A DNA stretch of 64,000 nt from Pseudomonadota bacterium (GTDB lineage Bacteria; Pseudomonadota; Alphaproteobacteria; Micavibrionales; UBA2020), in assembly GCA_021849295.1 (NCBI GenBank), contig JAJZTA010000012.1:17176-81175 (forward strand), given 5' to 3'. The translations under genes and the position numbers were made by a program. The notes beneath the pieces are model-generated. The model made no database searches and was not told where the DNA came from. It saw only the letters and a list, made by a program, of their open reading frames with translations. Shown one piece after another: positions 49,737 to 60,927 of the stretch. Within the stretch, counting starts at the first letter, position 1. The number at the start of each line of letters is the position of its first letter.

Positions 49737-50822
49737 ATGAAGATATATAAGGTCATAGGGCTGATGAGCGGCACCTCTCTGGACGGGGTGGACGTCGCCC
49801 TGCTGGAAACCGACGGCGATTCCCACATCACGCGGGAGGCTTTTTTAAGCGTTCCCTATGATGCGTCTTTGCGCGCGGATATCCGCGCCTGTTTCGGCGC
49901 GCTGCCGGACAAGCTGGACGACAAGGCTAAAACCGTCGCGCGCGGCCTGACCGAGGTTCATGCGCGGGCGGTGCAAAAGCTGTTGGCGGAGCGCTCGCTG
50001 GCCGCGAACGATATTGATTTGATCGGCTTTCACGGCCAGACGGTCAGCCATGCGCCCGACAAGGGCTACACCTGCCAGATCGGCGACGGCAACCTGCTGG
50101 CCGAGATGACGGGCATTCAGGTGGTGAGCGATTTCCGCACCGCCGACGTTAAAGCCGGCGGGCAGGGCGCGCCGCTGGTGCCGATCTATCATCAGGCGCT
50201 TGCCGATACGCTGGAAAAACCACTGGTGTTCCTGAACATCGGCGGGGTGGCGAACGTGACTTACGTCGGCGAAAACGGCGAACTGATCGCTTTCGACACC
50301 GGCCCCGGCAACGCGCTGATCGACGACTGGATGCTGAAGAAAACCGGACAGCCCTGCGACAACGGCGGCAAAACGGCCCTGTCGGGCAAGACGGACGCGG
50401 CGTTGCTCGAACAGTTGCTCGCCCATCCGTTCTTTGCAACCGAGCCGCCGAAGTCTCTGGACCGCGGCGCTTTCGAGTCGGAGGCGTGGAAACATCTTGA
50501 TGCGGCGGACGGCGCGGCGACGCTGGCAAGTTTTACGGTAGAATCGATTGCGCGGGCGGCACGGCATTTTCCGGCACGGCCGAAACAGTGGATCGTCGCG
50601 GGCGGCGGGCGGCATAACGCGTTTTTGATGCAAAAACTGCAGGAGAAACTCGGCGTGCCGGTGCGCAGTATCGACGAACTCGGCCTCAACGGCGACGCGA
50701 CGGAGGCGGAAGCCTTCGCCTATCTCGCCGTGCGCAGCGTGCGCGGCCTGCCTTTAAGTTTTCCGATGACCACGGGCGTGCCCGAGCCGGTGACGGGCGG
50801 GAGACTTCATAAATGTCGTTGA
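49737..50822 (+). CDS. anmK: Anhydro-N-acetylmuramic acid kinase
   Basis: AnmK phosphorylates and opens 1,6-anhydroMurNAc during peptidoglycan recycling in the cytosol. The 361-residue protein has KVIGLMSGTSLDGVDVALLE, IGFHGQTVSHAPDKG, SDFRTADVKAGGQGAPLVPIYH, LNIGGVANVTYV and AFDTGPGNALIDDW, all family blocks. Start at 49737 (MKIYKVIG) follows CGGGAG; an upstream ATG at 49701 lies in the promoter. Overlaps tsaC by 10 bases. Next to tyrS in divergent orientation. Confidence 0.95.
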   Translation: MKIYKVIGLMSGTSLDGVDVALLETDGDSHITREAFLSVPYDASLRADIRACFGALPDKLDDKAKTVARGLTEVHARAVQKLLAERSLAANDIDLIGFHGQTVSHAPDKGYTCQIGDGNLLAEMTGIQVVSDFRTADVKAGGQGAPLVPIYHQALADTLEKPLVFLNIGGVANVTYVGENGELIAFDTGPGNALIDDWMLKKTGQPCDNGGKTALSGKTDAALLEQLLAHPFFATEPPKSLDRGAFESEAWKHLDAADGAATLASFTVESIARAARHFPARPKQWIVAGGGRHNAFLMQKLQEKLGVPVRSIDELGLNGDATEAEAFAYLAVRSVRGLPLSFPMTTGVPEPVTGGRLHKCR

Positions 50823-51844
50823 TCTTCGAAGCGACGGAAGAAAACATCGCGAAAGCCGCGGAGCGCATGAGAAACGGCGGGCTTGTCGCCCTGCCGACGG
50901 AAACGGTTTACGGCCTTGGCGCGGACGCGACGAACGACCGCGCCGTCGCCAGCATTTTCGCCGCCAAGGGGCGTCCGTCGTTCAATCCGGTGATCGTGCA
51001 TTTCAGGTCAAAGGAAGAAGCGGCGGAGGCCGTGGTCTTCAATTATCACGCCGAGCTTCTGGCCTCCTTGTTCTGGCCGGGGCCGCTGACGATGATCCTG
51101 CCGCGCCGCGCCGATACGGATATTTCCAAACTGTGCAGCGCGGGTTTGCCGACGCTGGCCGTGCGCTGCCCGTCGCATCCGGTGGCGCGCAAGCTCATCA
51201 AGGCGCTGCAAAAGCCGATCGCCGCGCCGAGTGCCAACGCTTCCGGCTCTTTAAGCCCCACCACGCCGCAGCATGTTTTGCTCAGTCTTGGCGGCAATGC
51301 GGGGATGATTTTGGCGGGTGGAAAATCCTCTGTCGGGCTGGAATCGACCGTTGTCGATCTGACGGGCGACGTTCCTGTGCTGTTGCGCCCCGGCGCGGTG
51401 ACGCTGGAGGATTTGCAGCAGCATCTTGACGAGATTCTGGTGGAATTTTCCGTCACCAGCGAAAAGCCGAAATCTCCCGGGCAACTCTTGAAGCACTACG
51501 CGCCGAAAACGCCGCTGCGCCTGAAAGCCGTGGACGTGAAGCCGGGCGAGGGATTATTGGCCTTTGGTTCGACCAAGTTCATGGGCGTCGCGGGCGATAA
51601 ATTTGGTTCGGCCGCGGAACGCGGCGGGGCGGCGAAAGACCTGCTCCCGCCCGAGGCGTACCAGAACTTGAGCGAGAAAGGCGATCTTGAAGAAGCGGCG
51701 GCGCATTTGTTCGGCATGCTGCATTATCTCGACGCGGGCGGCTTCGAGAGCATCGCGGTGATGGACATTCCCGACACCGGCCTCGGCGTCGCGATCAACG
51801 ACCGTCTCCGCCGCGCCGCGGGCGCGCAAAAGCATTCGGGATAA
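50813..51844 (+). CDS. L-threonylcarbamoyladenylate synthase (Sua5 type)
   Basis: A 343-residue YrdC/Sua5 enzyme making threonylcarbamoyl-AMP for t6A37 on ANN-decoding tRNAs. The YrdC domain has GGLVALPTETVYGLGADATNDRAVASIFAAKGRPSFNPVIVH, FWPGPLTMIL, LAVRCPSHPVARKLI and APSANASGSLSPTTPQHV. A linker SPGQLLKHYAPKTPLRL leads to the C-terminal Sua5 domain, which short TsaC proteins lack. Overlaps anmK by 10 bases, so the two are co-translated. Convergent to the permease gene (3-bp gap). Confidence 0.94.
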   Translation: MSLIFEATEENIAKAAERMRNGGLVALPTETVYGLGADATNDRAVASIFAAKGRPSFNPVIVHFRSKEEAAEAVVFNYHAELLASLFWPGPLTMILPRRADTDISKLCSAGLPTLAVRCPSHPVARKLIKALQKPIAAPSANASGSLSPTTPQHVLLSLGGNAGMILAGGKSSVGLESTVVDLTGDVPVLLRPGAVTLEDLQQHLDEILVEFSVTSEKPKSPGQLLKHYAPKTPLRLKAVDVKPGEGLLAFGSTKFMGVAGDKFGSAAERGGAAKDLLPPEAYQNLSEKGDLEEAAAHLFGMLHYLDAGGFESIAVMDIPDTGLGVAINDRLRRAAGAQKHSG

Positions 51845-51847
51845 AGA

Positions 51848-53074
51848 TCAGCCGATGCATTCCAGCCATATCACGCCGGCGAGCAGGGTGAGCAGCGTCA
51901 CCGGCAGGCCGACGCGCAGGTAGTCGAAAAAGCCGATTTTTTCTTCCTTGCGCGCCTGCTCGATGACGATGATGTTGGCGACCGATCCGGTGATCGTGAG
52001 GTTGCCCGCGAGCGTGCTGGCCATGGCGAGGAAAAGCCATCCGGTTTCGGGATGCGCAAAGCCCGCCGCCCATGACTTGACCAGCATGACGGCGGGAACG
52101 TTGCTGATGAGGTTCGACAGCAGGACGACGGCCACCGTGAAGATTTCCGGCCTGTGCAGGTTCCAGTGTCTGGCGATGTCGAGAAGATAAGCGTCGAGCC
52201 CCGCTTTTTCCGCGCCGCCGACGATGATGAACAGGCCGATGAAAAAGAGCAGCAAACCCCAGTCGATTTCTTCATAGACGGTGCGCGGGTCGTGCGTGCG
52301 GCTGATGAGCAGGACCGCCGCCCCCGTGGCCGCCGCCAGCGCGGGCGGGACGTTGAGCAGAAAACCCGCCAGAACGGCTGCGAGAATGAGCGCGGGTTTC
52401 AGCAGGCGCTTGCGCTTGACGGCGCGCGCGGGGTCGAGCGTTTCAGCCGGAACCGCGGCGCCGCCCCATTTCGCGCGCATATAATGGAGCACCGCCCAGT
52501 CGATGAAGAGTCCGGCAATGGCGACGGGGCCGAGCGCGCACATGAATTTGACGTAGGGGATGCCGGAATAGGAGCCGATGAGAATGTTCTGCGGGTTGCC
52601 CGTGATCGTGGCGACGCTGCCGATGTTCGAGGCGGTGGCGACAGCGAGAAGATAGGGCAGCGGCTTCAGGTTCATGCGTCGCGTCGCGGCCAGCACCAAA
52701 GGCACCATCGCGAGGCAGACGATGTCGTTGACGAGAAACGCCGAAAGGATGCCGCTGGTGAAAATCACCGTCGGCAGCAGATGGCGGGGCTTGAGCTTCG
52801 TCACAACCAGATGCGCGATCCAGTCGAAGAACCCCGCCAGATGCAGGCTGGCGACGATCAGCATCATGGAGAACAACAGGACAAGCGTCGGAAAGTCTAT
52901 ATAATGCAGGGCTTCATCCGGCATAAGGATGCCGAGCGCCACCATGCCCGTCGCGCCGATGATCGCCGCTCCGGGGCGGTCGATTTTTATGCCGGGAAAT
53001 CTGCCGAGGGCGAAAACCAGATAGCTGGCGCAGAAGATCGCGTAGGCGGCAGCGGCTTTGAATGGCGAAAACAT
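51848..53074 (-). CDS. ArsB/NhaD/SLC13-type anion permease
   Basis: A 408-residue inner-membrane protein with 10-12 helices. Ion-transporter-superfamily features: FSMMLIVASLHLAGFFDWIA, SAFLVNDIVCLAMVPLVL, VATASNIGSVATITGNPQNILIG and the second-half mirror LLSNLISNVPAVMLVKS with GNLTITGSVANIIV. This pattern covers arsenite, citrate, sulfate and Na/H transporters. It is distant from the ars operon and has no regulatory partner, so I do not assign a substrate. Its start lies 4 bp from the stop of the EF-hand gene upstream on the same strand. Confidence 0.85.
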   Translation of the reverse strand: MFSPFKAAAAYAIFCASYLVFALGRFPGIKIDRPGAAIIGATGMVALGILMPDEALHYIDFPTLVLLFSMMLIVASLHLAGFFDWIAHLVVTKLKPRHLLPTVIFTSGILSAFLVNDIVCLAMVPLVLAATRRMNLKPLPYLLAVATASNIGSVATITGNPQNILIGSYSGIPYVKFMCALGPVAIAGLFIDWAVLHYMRAKWGGAAVPAETLDPARAVKRKRLLKPALILAAVLAGFLLNVPPALAAATGAAVLLISRTHDPRTVYEEIDWGLLLFFIGLFIIVGGAEKAGLDAYLLDIARHWNLHRPEIFTVAVVLLSNLISNVPAVMLVKSWAAGFAHPETGWLFLAMASTLAGNLTITGSVANIIVIEQARKEEKIGFFDYLRVGLPVTLLTLLAGVIWLECIG

Positions 53075-53078
53075 GGGT

Positions 53079-53888
53079 TTAAGGCCTGAACCCCTGTATC
53101 AGCGTGCCGATGTCTGCGAGCGCATCGTCAAGGCGTTGGGATTGCGCCTTGGCGACGAAGCCGCTGAACTCCGCATAAGACATGCCGCGGCCGTTCGGCA
53201 TGAAGCGTTTGGCGAGGCGGTCGGCTGCGCGCATGTCGTCGTCATTCGCCTGATCAAGCATAGGGCCGCTGACGACGCGATGTTTCGCGAGCAGCGCGAC
53301 GCCGCCCAGATCGACGGCGGCGGATTCCATTTCCTGCGGGGAGATTTTGCCGTTTTTGTTTTTATCCGCGGTGTCGAACAGCGCATGCCGGCAGGCGGAG
53401 CCCATGTCCGCGCGGCAGGCGTCGTCTATCCGGTCGATATGTTTCATGGCGCTGACCAGCGGGGGTGGCAAAATCGTCGGTATTTCGGCGCAGGCCATGT
53501 ATTCCTGCCGGTCGTTCAGCAACAGGTCGCGCCATCTGTGCGGCCAGCGCGCCGGGTTCGGGCCGGCTAGGATGCCGATGGTGAGCTGCCCGTCGGCGGT
53601 CACCTTGACGGGGCGGACGACCCCCGCGACGGGGATGACCCAGTAGTCCTTCCTTTTGGCGATCGGGCCGATGGGCCGGAGCTGGCTGCCCTTATGGCCG
53701 GTTTGCAGGTAAAAATGGCGGGTAATGATCAGGGCTTGGCTGTAGGTGCCGCAGTCCGGCATCGCCCAATAGCCGCGCATGCGCCTCGGCATGTCCCGCT
53801 CTTTTGACGCTTGTGCTTTTGCCGCGAACCCTGTAAAAAGGGCGGTACAAAGAAGAATAATAAGTAAATGCCGTAACCAGAATTTCAT
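53079..53888 (-). CDS. Exported EF-hand protein of unknown function
   Basis: A 269-residue protein with a signal peptide ([24 protein letters not shown]) and, in the last third, an EF-hand calcium loop [18 protein letters not shown], followed by a degenerate second region ([15 protein letters not shown]). The middle ([27 protein letters not shown]) has no family I know. ATG 53888 is preferred since the signal peptide begins there. Divergent from lepA with only 14 bp between starts, and followed by the permease after 4 bp. Confidence 0.75.
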   Translation of the reverse strand: MKFWLRHLLIILLCTALFTGFAAKAQASKERDMPRRMRGYWAMPDCGTYSQALIITRHFYLQTGHKGSQLRPIGPIAKRKDYWVIPVAGVVRPVKVTADGQLTIGILAGPNPARWPHRWRDLLLNDRQEYMACAEIPTILPPPLVSAMKHIDRIDDACRADMGSACRHALFDTADKNKNGKISPQEMESAAVDLGGVALLAKHRVVSGPMLDQANDDDMRAADRLAKRFMPNGRGMSYAEFSGFVAKAQSQRLDDALADIGTLIQGFRP

Positions 53889-53902
53889 GGCCGCATCATA
53901 GC

Positions 53903-55711
<1,809 letters not shown>

Positions 55712-56296
55712 TTAAAAGAAGTCCTTAACGCCCTTCTGCACCAGAAAGCGGTATGCCGCGGCGATGGAGCGCACGTCGTGCAGCGCGTTATGTTCCCGTA
55801 TCGAATTTATCGGCGCGCCGAGAGTGGCGGCCAGATGGCCGGAGTTGGTTTTGTCCCTGACGCCAAAGGGCTTGCCTTCCGATTTGAACCACGGGCCGAT
55901 GTCGAGGCAGTCAAAATCATCTTTGCCGTCGGGCATGCCGTTCCAGCCGAGGTTTTCACGTATGACGCTTGAGTCTCCGCCGTAGCTGCAGGTTTTGTCC
56001 TCGCCGATAAAGGATGTGAAGAGGCGGTAGGCGTCGGGGAATGCGGCGCCTTTTTCATCGACTTCTTTTTGCGTGATGCCGGTGAGGGAGATGAAGAAAT
56101 CCGACAACACGGGATTTTTGACCGGTTTGACGAGGATGTCGAATTCATCCTCTTCCTCCAGCGTGTCGAGATTGAAGCGCACCGCGCCGATTTGCACGAT
56201 CTCGCGGTACTGGCCCGGTTCGCTCCAGTCGTTCTCCATCGCCCCCGGCCAGGTGGTGAACTCCGTGTCGTAGAAGACAATCGTGCGTTGCGTCAT
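55712..56296 (-). CDS. DEDD-type 3'-5' exonuclease (DnaQ/ERI-1-like)
   Basis: A 194-residue exonuclease. Exo I has IVFYDTEFTTWPGAM (Asp, Glu); Exo II has ITQKEVDEKGAAFPDA preceded by ISLTG; a conserved Asp is in DCLDIGPWF; Exo III has EHNALHDVRSIAAAYRFL (His and Asp, DEDDh type). Resembles ERI-1/KapD-like enzymes acting on RNA or DNA ends. The ATG at 56296 is chosen; the frame is open upstream only within the oligopeptidase gene. It lies 8 bp downstream of that gene and adjoins lepA tail to tail. Confidence 0.85.
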   Translation of the reverse strand: MTQRTIVFYDTEFTTWPGAMENDWSEPGQYREIVQIGAVRFNLDTLEEEDEFDILVKPVKNPVLSDFFISLTGITQKEVDEKGAAFPDAYRLFTSFIGEDKTCSYGGDSSVIRENLGWNGMPDGKDDFDCLDIGPWFKSEGKPFGVRDKTNSGHLAATLGAPINSIREHNALHDVRSIAAAYRFLVQKGVKDFF

Positions 56297-56304
56297 GGCG
56301 CGGG

Positions 56305-58527
56305 TTATCCGTGCTTCCGCCACGGCAGCAGCTTGCGCGCCGCGGATTTCTTCTCCGCCGCGAGCGCCGCCTTGTAGGCCTTCTGGTCGATGGGGCCGAG
56401 CGTCATGGCGAGGAAGGCGCGAACGCTGGCCGTGTCCTTGTAGCGTTGCTCCTGCGTCATGCCGGCGCTGTGGCCGCCGTCGGTGCGGATCTTCAGCAGC
56501 GTCAGGGAATTTTTGTTTTCCCGCGTCTGCAGCGTCGCCGCCATCTTGTAGCTGTGCCACGGCAGCACGCGGTCGTCGTTGGCGTCCGTCTTGATGAGCA
56601 GCGGCGGATGCTTGAAGCCTTTTTTGACGTTGTGCAGTGGCGAATATTTTGCGGCGGTGTTGAAGTCCTTCTTGATGTCGGGATCGCCGTAGTCGGACTT
56701 CCAGCTGTAGCCGTAGTAGGAGCCGATGTGGAAGCGGAACACGTCCGCCACCGGCACTTCCGAGACGACCGCGCCGAAAAGCTCCGGCCGCTGGATCATC
56801 GTCGCCAGCGTCAGGAGGCCGCCGTTGGAACCGCCCTGAATGGCGGGGCGTTTGCTGGCGGTGTAGTTGTTCTTGATCAGGTGCTCGGCGCAGGCGGCGA
56901 AATCGTCGAAGACGTTCTGCTTGTTTTCCTTGCGTCCGGCGTCGTACCACTTCTGGCCGAATTCGCCGCCGCCGCGCAGGTTGGCCTGCACGTAGATGCC
57001 GCCGGCGCGCACCCACTGGGCGATGCCGGCGCTGAAGCCCGGCTCCAGCGGCACGTTGAAGCCGCCGTAGCCGTAGAGCAGCGTCGCGGCGGTGCCGTCG
57101 AGCTTGGTGTCGGGGCTGCGGATGACGGTCATCGGCACCTTGGTGCCGTCCTTGGAGGTGGCGTAGACGCGCTCGACGATGCAGTCCTTGAGGTCGATCG
57201 GCGTGGAGGATTTCTTCTCCAGCGTCAGGGTGTTGGCGTTGGCGTCATATTTGTAGATGTTGCCGTCTTCCTTGAAGTTGTCGTAGGAGAGCAGGCAGGT
57301 CGGATCGTCGAGCCTGACCTGTCCCATCGAGAAGGTGCTGAGCGGCGGTATGGGCGCATCGTGCAGATGCTGGCCCTGCAGGTCGAACACCTTCAGCACT
57401 TCGCCGGTGTCGTGGGTATAGGTGGCGAACAGCTTGTTCTGCCAGACGAAGACGCCGCCGAGCTGGTCGTTGGCGTCCTCCGCCAGAACGGTTTGCCACT
57501 TGTCAGGCGCGGGATCGTTAATATCGAAGCTGACCAGCTTGCCGTTCGGCGCGCCGAGGTCGGTCACGGCATAGATCTTGCCGTTGATTTCGGCGACGGG
57601 CGAAAGCGTGCCTTCCTTGCGCGGAAAGATCTCTTTCCAGGCATCGGTGGTGCCCGCGCGGCGGGCGTAGAGCGCGTGCTTGTCGGGCGCGTTGTCGCTG
57701 ACGGAGAGCCATTCATAGTCGCCGTAAGGCTCTTTCGAGTCCTTGGCGAGGCGGAAGCGGTAGGCCTGCGTTTCGGTCGTCGTTGGCGCGTAGACGGTCA
57801 CGTCGTCTTCCGGCTGCGTGCCCATCTTGTGGTACATGACGGAGCTGGATTTGGTCTTTTCGTCGCTTTGGCTGTAGTGGAAGCCCTGACTGTCCTTGTC
57901 CCAGTCGATCGAGGAGCGGAAGTTTTTGTATACGGGGCCGAAGTCCTTGCCCGTTGCCACATCCATGAAGTGCAGCGTTTCCTTGTCGCTGCCCGAGACG
58001 CTGAGGCGGTAGGCCATCGTCTTGCCGTCGGGGGTGACATGGAAATTGACGATATTGGTCTTGCCGCTGGGGTCGAGGGCGTGCGGGTCGAGCAGCTTGC
58101 GCGCGGGCGCGTCGTAGTCGGCGCTGTCCTTGACGAAGACGGAATGGCGCGCCTCGTCCTCTTCCTTGCGCCAGACGAAGAACTGGTCGCCGCGCTTGCG
58201 GGGCATGGATTCCTGCATGCCGTGGGGCTTGGCTTTTTCGAAAAACGCCATCGCGTCGGCCTCGGCCTGTTTGGCGCGGGCGGACTGGCCCATGTAATCG
58301 TCGGTGCGCTTGTTTTCGCGCGCGATCCAGGCTTCGGTTTCGGGCGTGCCGAGCTTTTCCATCGGGCGGAACGGGTCTTTGACAGTCGTGCCGTGCAGGA
58401 CTTCTTTGGTGTGGTCGTGCGGGGGCTCCAGCGCGCGTTTCAGGCGCTGGCTGGAAATGCCGGAAGATTTTCTGTTGTCGTTGGCGGCGCGGAGAAAGAA
58501 GTCGCGCAGTGTGCGTGCGATGTTCAT
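56305..58527 (-). CDS. Prolyl oligopeptidase family serine peptidase (S9A)
   Basis: A 740-residue enzyme: N-terminal beta-propeller (about 40-470; e.g. WIARENKRTDDYM, FFVWRKEEDEARHSVFVKD) and C-terminal alpha/beta-hydrolase. Catalytic Ser is in AIQGGSNGGLLTLATM, Asp in IKTDANDDRVLPWHSYKM and His in TDGGHSAGM. Oxyanion and gate residues are in YGYGGFNVPLEPGFSAG. No clear export signal; the N-terminal 30 residues are amphipathic and basic. Cleaves short proline-containing peptides. Upstream 58528-58937 is noncoding. Confidence 0.93.
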   Translation of the reverse strand: MNIARTLRDFFLRAANDNRKSSGISSQRLKRALEPPHDHTKEVLHGTTVKDPFRPMEKLGTPETEAWIARENKRTDDYMGQSARAKQAEADAMAFFEKAKPHGMQESMPRKRGDQFFVWRKEEDEARHSVFVKDSADYDAPARKLLDPHALDPSGKTNIVNFHVTPDGKTMAYRLSVSGSDKETLHFMDVATGKDFGPVYKNFRSSIDWDKDSQGFHYSQSDEKTKSSSVMYHKMGTQPEDDVTVYAPTTTETQAYRFRLAKDSKEPYGDYEWLSVSDNAPDKHALYARRAGTTDAWKEIFPRKEGTLSPVAEINGKIYAVTDLGAPNGKLVSFDINDPAPDKWQTVLAEDANDQLGGVFVWQNKLFATYTHDTGEVLKVFDLQGQHLHDAPIPPLSTFSMGQVRLDDPTCLLSYDNFKEDGNIYKYDANANTLTLEKKSSTPIDLKDCIVERVYATSKDGTKVPMTVIRSPDTKLDGTAATLLYGYGGFNVPLEPGFSAGIAQWVRAGGIYVQANLRGGGEFGQKWYDAGRKENKQNVFDDFAACAEHLIKNNYTASKRPAIQGGSNGGLLTLATMIQRPELFGAVVSEVPVADVFRFHIGSYYGYSWKSDYGDPDIKKDFNTAAKYSPLHNVKKGFKHPPLLIKTDANDDRVLPWHSYKMAATLQTRENKNSLTLLKIRTDGGHSAGMTQEQRYKDTASVRAFLAMTLGPIDQKAYKAALAAEKKSAARKLLPWRKHG

Positions 58528-58937
58528 TGTGATCCTGCTCTCATTTGTTTGTATATTTACTTAATACGAAAGAACGGATGCGAAGTAAAGCCCCCTTGTG
58601 AAGCGGTTTCTTTTGCGGGGTTTTCCGCTGCGGCAGAGGCGTTTGCGAAGGGCAGGGAGAATCGATTCCGCGCGCTGCGGGCGTTTGGATTTTGTCCTGT
58701 TTCAAATGATGTTGATCGCTGTTTCTGGCCATTCTTATCCCCAGAAAAAGCAAAAAAACGCAAAAAACACACGTTTTTAGCCTGTTTCCGCAAAAATTTT
58801 GTTGGCGCGGCCCCGTTAATCTGTCATGAATCATGTATAGGAAGCTGAAACGTGATTCTGGGGAGTGCAGGTTTTACAGGCATAAACCGCATGTTTTGAG
58901 CGCCGACGTTCAACACTTAACAAGTGAGTCAAACACA
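58528..58937. other. 410-bp intergenic region, divergent promoters, no gene seen
   Basis: AT-rich DNA between the prolyl oligopeptidase and the HU-type gene, starting divergently. It has poly-A and CGCAAAAAA tracts around 58745-58800. No frame shows protein character, and no hairpin with a T-run is evident. It probably carries both promoters and the 5' leader of the HU gene. Confidence 0.5.
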
Positions 58938-59264
58938 ATGACTAAAGCAACAAAGAAAACCGCGACGAAATCCACGACGGCCCCGACCGTCACCCTGAAG
59001 CACATCGGTTCGGATCTTGCCGAAACGCATGAACTGTCCAAGAAGGCCGTCAACGCCATCCTCGACGATCTGGTCGCCCACCTCGTCAAGAACCTGAAAA
59101 AAGGCAACCGCGTCCGCATGGCCGGCCTCGGCATCCTGCAAGTCCGCAAGCGCGCCGCGCGCATGGGCCGCAACCCCGCCACCGGCGAAGCGATCAAAAT
59201 TCCCGCGAAGAAGAAGATCGCCTTCCGCGCTGCCAAGGAACTGAAAGAAGCCGTTGGCAAGTAA
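58938..59264 (+). CDS. HU/IHF-family DNA-binding protein with Lys/Thr-rich tail
   Basis: A 108-residue DNABII protein. Residues 1-20 are a basic, Ala/Thr-rich extension (MTKATKKTATKSTTAPT). The HU fold follows: LKHIGSDLAETHELSKKAVNAILDDLVAHLVKNL, MAGLGILQVRKRAARMGRNPATGEAIKIPAKKKIAFRAAKELKEAV. ATG 58938 gives the compact N-terminus; earlier frame would add 35 unlike residues. Followed by a strong terminator at 59295-59327, thus monocistronic. Confidence 0.9.
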   Translation: MTKATKKTATKSTTAPTVTLKHIGSDLAETHELSKKAVNAILDDLVAHLVKNLKKGNRVRMAGLGILQVRKRAARMGRNPATGEAIKIPAKKKIAFRAAKELKEAVGK

Positions 59265-59294
59265 TTTTAGGCCTTATTTATAAGGCTTAAATGC

Positions 59295-59327
59295 AAAAGC
59301 CCGCTCCGGAAACGGGGCGGGCTTTTT
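59295..59327 (+). terminator. Rho-independent terminator after the HU-type gene
   Basis: AAAAGCCCGC and GCGGGCTTTTT form a GC-rich hairpin with a T-run, 31 bp past the stop. Because A-tract and T-tract mirror each other, it can also serve the convergent ubiG gene ending at 59340. Confidence 0.85.
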
Positions 59328-59339
59328 GCTGCGCGTTCT

Positions 59340-60110
59340 TTAGCCTTTTTTAGCGGCGAGAAAATAATTCACATCCACATCCGTCGCGCTCACGCTGAAG
59401 ACGCGCGTCAGGGGATTGTAGACGAGGCCGCTGATGTCGGCGACCGTGAAGCCGTCCCGTTCCAGCGGGCGCGCCAGCTCGGAAGGCTTGACGAATTTTT
59501 TCCAGTCGTGCGTGCCGACGGGGAGCCAGCGCAAAACATGTTCCGCCGCGAGAACCCCGAGCAGGTATGACTTCGGCGTGCGGTTGAGCGTGGAGAGGAC
59601 GATCAGCCCGTTCTTCTTCACCAGCTTGCCGCAGGCGGAGAGGAACAGGGGCAGGTCGTCCACGTGCTCGACGATCTCCAGCGCCGTCACGACGTCGAAG
59701 GTTTTTTTCTTCGCCGCGAAGTCCTCCGCCGTCGTCGTCAGGTAATTGATGGCAAGGCCGCTCTGCTTTGCGTGGGCTGCCGCGGTTTTGATGTTCTTCG
59801 CCGCGGCGTCGATCCCCGTCACGTCCGCGCCGAGGCGGGCGAGGGGTTCCGCCACCACGCCGCCGCCGCAGCCGACATCGAGGATGCGCAATCCCTTGAA
59901 AGGGGCGTAGCCGGCGTCGCGGCGTTTGAAGTGTGCGCAGATTTGTTCCCTGAGATACCCAAGCCTTGCGGGGTTCATCTCATGCAGGGGTTTAAGCGGG
60001 CCGTTTTCATCCCACCATTCCGCCGCGAGCGAATCAAACTGCTCCACTTCCGCGGCATTGACCGTGCTGCGGTAAATTTTTTTTCGGGTTTTCGAGGTCT
60101 TTTTTACCAT
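59340..60110 (-). CDS. ubiG: Ubiquinone O-methyltransferase UbiG
   Basis: UbiG carries out both O-methylations of ubiquinone synthesis at the membrane. The 256-residue protein has VEQFDSLAAEWWDENGPLKPLHEMNPARLGYL, the UbiG hallmark, and the SAM motif LRILDVGCGGGVVAEPLARLGADVTGIDAA, then DVVTALEIVEHVDDLPLFL and STLNRTPKSYLLGVLAAEHVL...VGTHDWKKFVKP. A basic N-terminal 15 residues. Shares the bidirectional terminator with the HU gene. Confidence 0.95.
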   Translation of the reverse strand: MVKKTSKTRKKIYRSTVNAAEVEQFDSLAAEWWDENGPLKPLHEMNPARLGYLREQICAHFKRRDAGYAPFKGLRILDVGCGGGVVAEPLARLGADVTGIDAAAKNIKTAAAHAKQSGLAINYLTTTAEDFAAKKKTFDVVTALEIVEHVDDLPLFLSACGKLVKKNGLIVLSTLNRTPKSYLLGVLAAEHVLRWLPVGTHDWKKFVKPSELARPLERDGFTVADISGLVYNPLTRVFSVSATDVDVNYFLAAKKG

Positions 60111-60287
60111 GATGCCGTCCTGATCATACCTTTGTTTTTAAATGATTTTCCAGCAAAAGCAACGACTGATTAAGAATGTGTTAACAAGCCCCTAAAATGC
60201 AACATATTTTCCTTAACTGTTTTTTCATAGCCTCCGTATATCCTCTGTATTGGGGAAAATGATTAAGGAAAAAAAACGGGGGATTTC

Positions 60288-60923
60288 ATGACTATAGCGG
60301 CAAAAAAGACCAAAGAGAAGCAAGCGGCCAGCGAAATACGCCGCAGCCAGCTTTCCTTGCGTTTTGCGGGCGTTCAGGCCCGTCTGGAGCGCGGCGGCAT
60401 CAGCCCCGCCTTCGTCCGCGCCGCCAAGCCCGACTTCATGGGCGACATGGGCTTCATGGGCAGCATGGTTTTCAACGCCATCATCGGCGGGCCGGTTGCC
60501 GGCTTTATCGGCGCGCATATGCCCGTGGTGCATCATCATGGTCTGGCGTCGCATTTTGAAGGCGCCGCCGCATCGGGTATATATGAAGGCCTCGCCGCGC
60601 TGCAGGATGCCGCGGCGGAGCGGACTTCCTCCCGCGACGACCGTTCGTCCCTCTATCCGCAAGGCCGCCGCAAAGCGGTCATTCAGGGCATAAAGATGCA
60701 GCGCGGGTTCAACCGTCTGGCCGCCAACCAGAACGGCCGTTTCAGCTTCGATACGCAAATGGATCTGGCGGAAATGTTCCGTCTCGCGGACATGCTGAAC
60801 GGGGCGGGCAAGACCGACGTGATGAATGACGCCCAGGATGACGACGTGTCCGAACGCGTCACGCCCGCGCTGGCCGCGATCGCGAACAAGGCGCAGCCGC
60901 GCGCCCTGCGGATGGCGGTCTAA
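60288..60923 (+). CDS. Hypothetical protein with Gly/Met-rich hydrophobic segment
   Basis: A 211-residue protein: basic N-terminus (AAKKTKEKQAASEIRRSQLSL), a Met/Gly-rich hydrophobic stretch at about 47-80 (MGDMGFMGSMVFNAIIGG), a His-rich patch (HMPVVHHHGLASHF), and a soluble, helical rest. AAAAACGGGGGATTTC precedes the ATG. It is not similar to anything I recognise. It is isolated, ending 4 bp before the convergent DUF3147 gene. The hydrophobic segment is too Gly-rich for certainty about membrane insertion. Confidence 0.65.
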   Translation: MTIAAKKTKEKQAASEIRRSQLSLRFAGVQARLERGGISPAFVRAAKPDFMGDMGFMGSMVFNAIIGGPVAGFIGAHMPVVHHHGLASHFEGAAASGIYEGLAALQDAAAERTSSRDDRSSLYPQGRRKAVIQGIKMQRGFNRLAANQNGRFSFDTQMDLAEMFRLADMLNGAGKTDVMNDAQDDDVSERVTPALAAIANKAQPRALRMAV

Positions 60924-60927
60924 ACCG

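Noticed and set aside
51848..53074. Assigning the permease as ArsB of the arsenic operon
   Set aside because: It is 30 kb away on the chromosome side, has no ArsR site, and the ion-transporter superfamily has many substrates; AqpS already provides arsenite exit in the operon.
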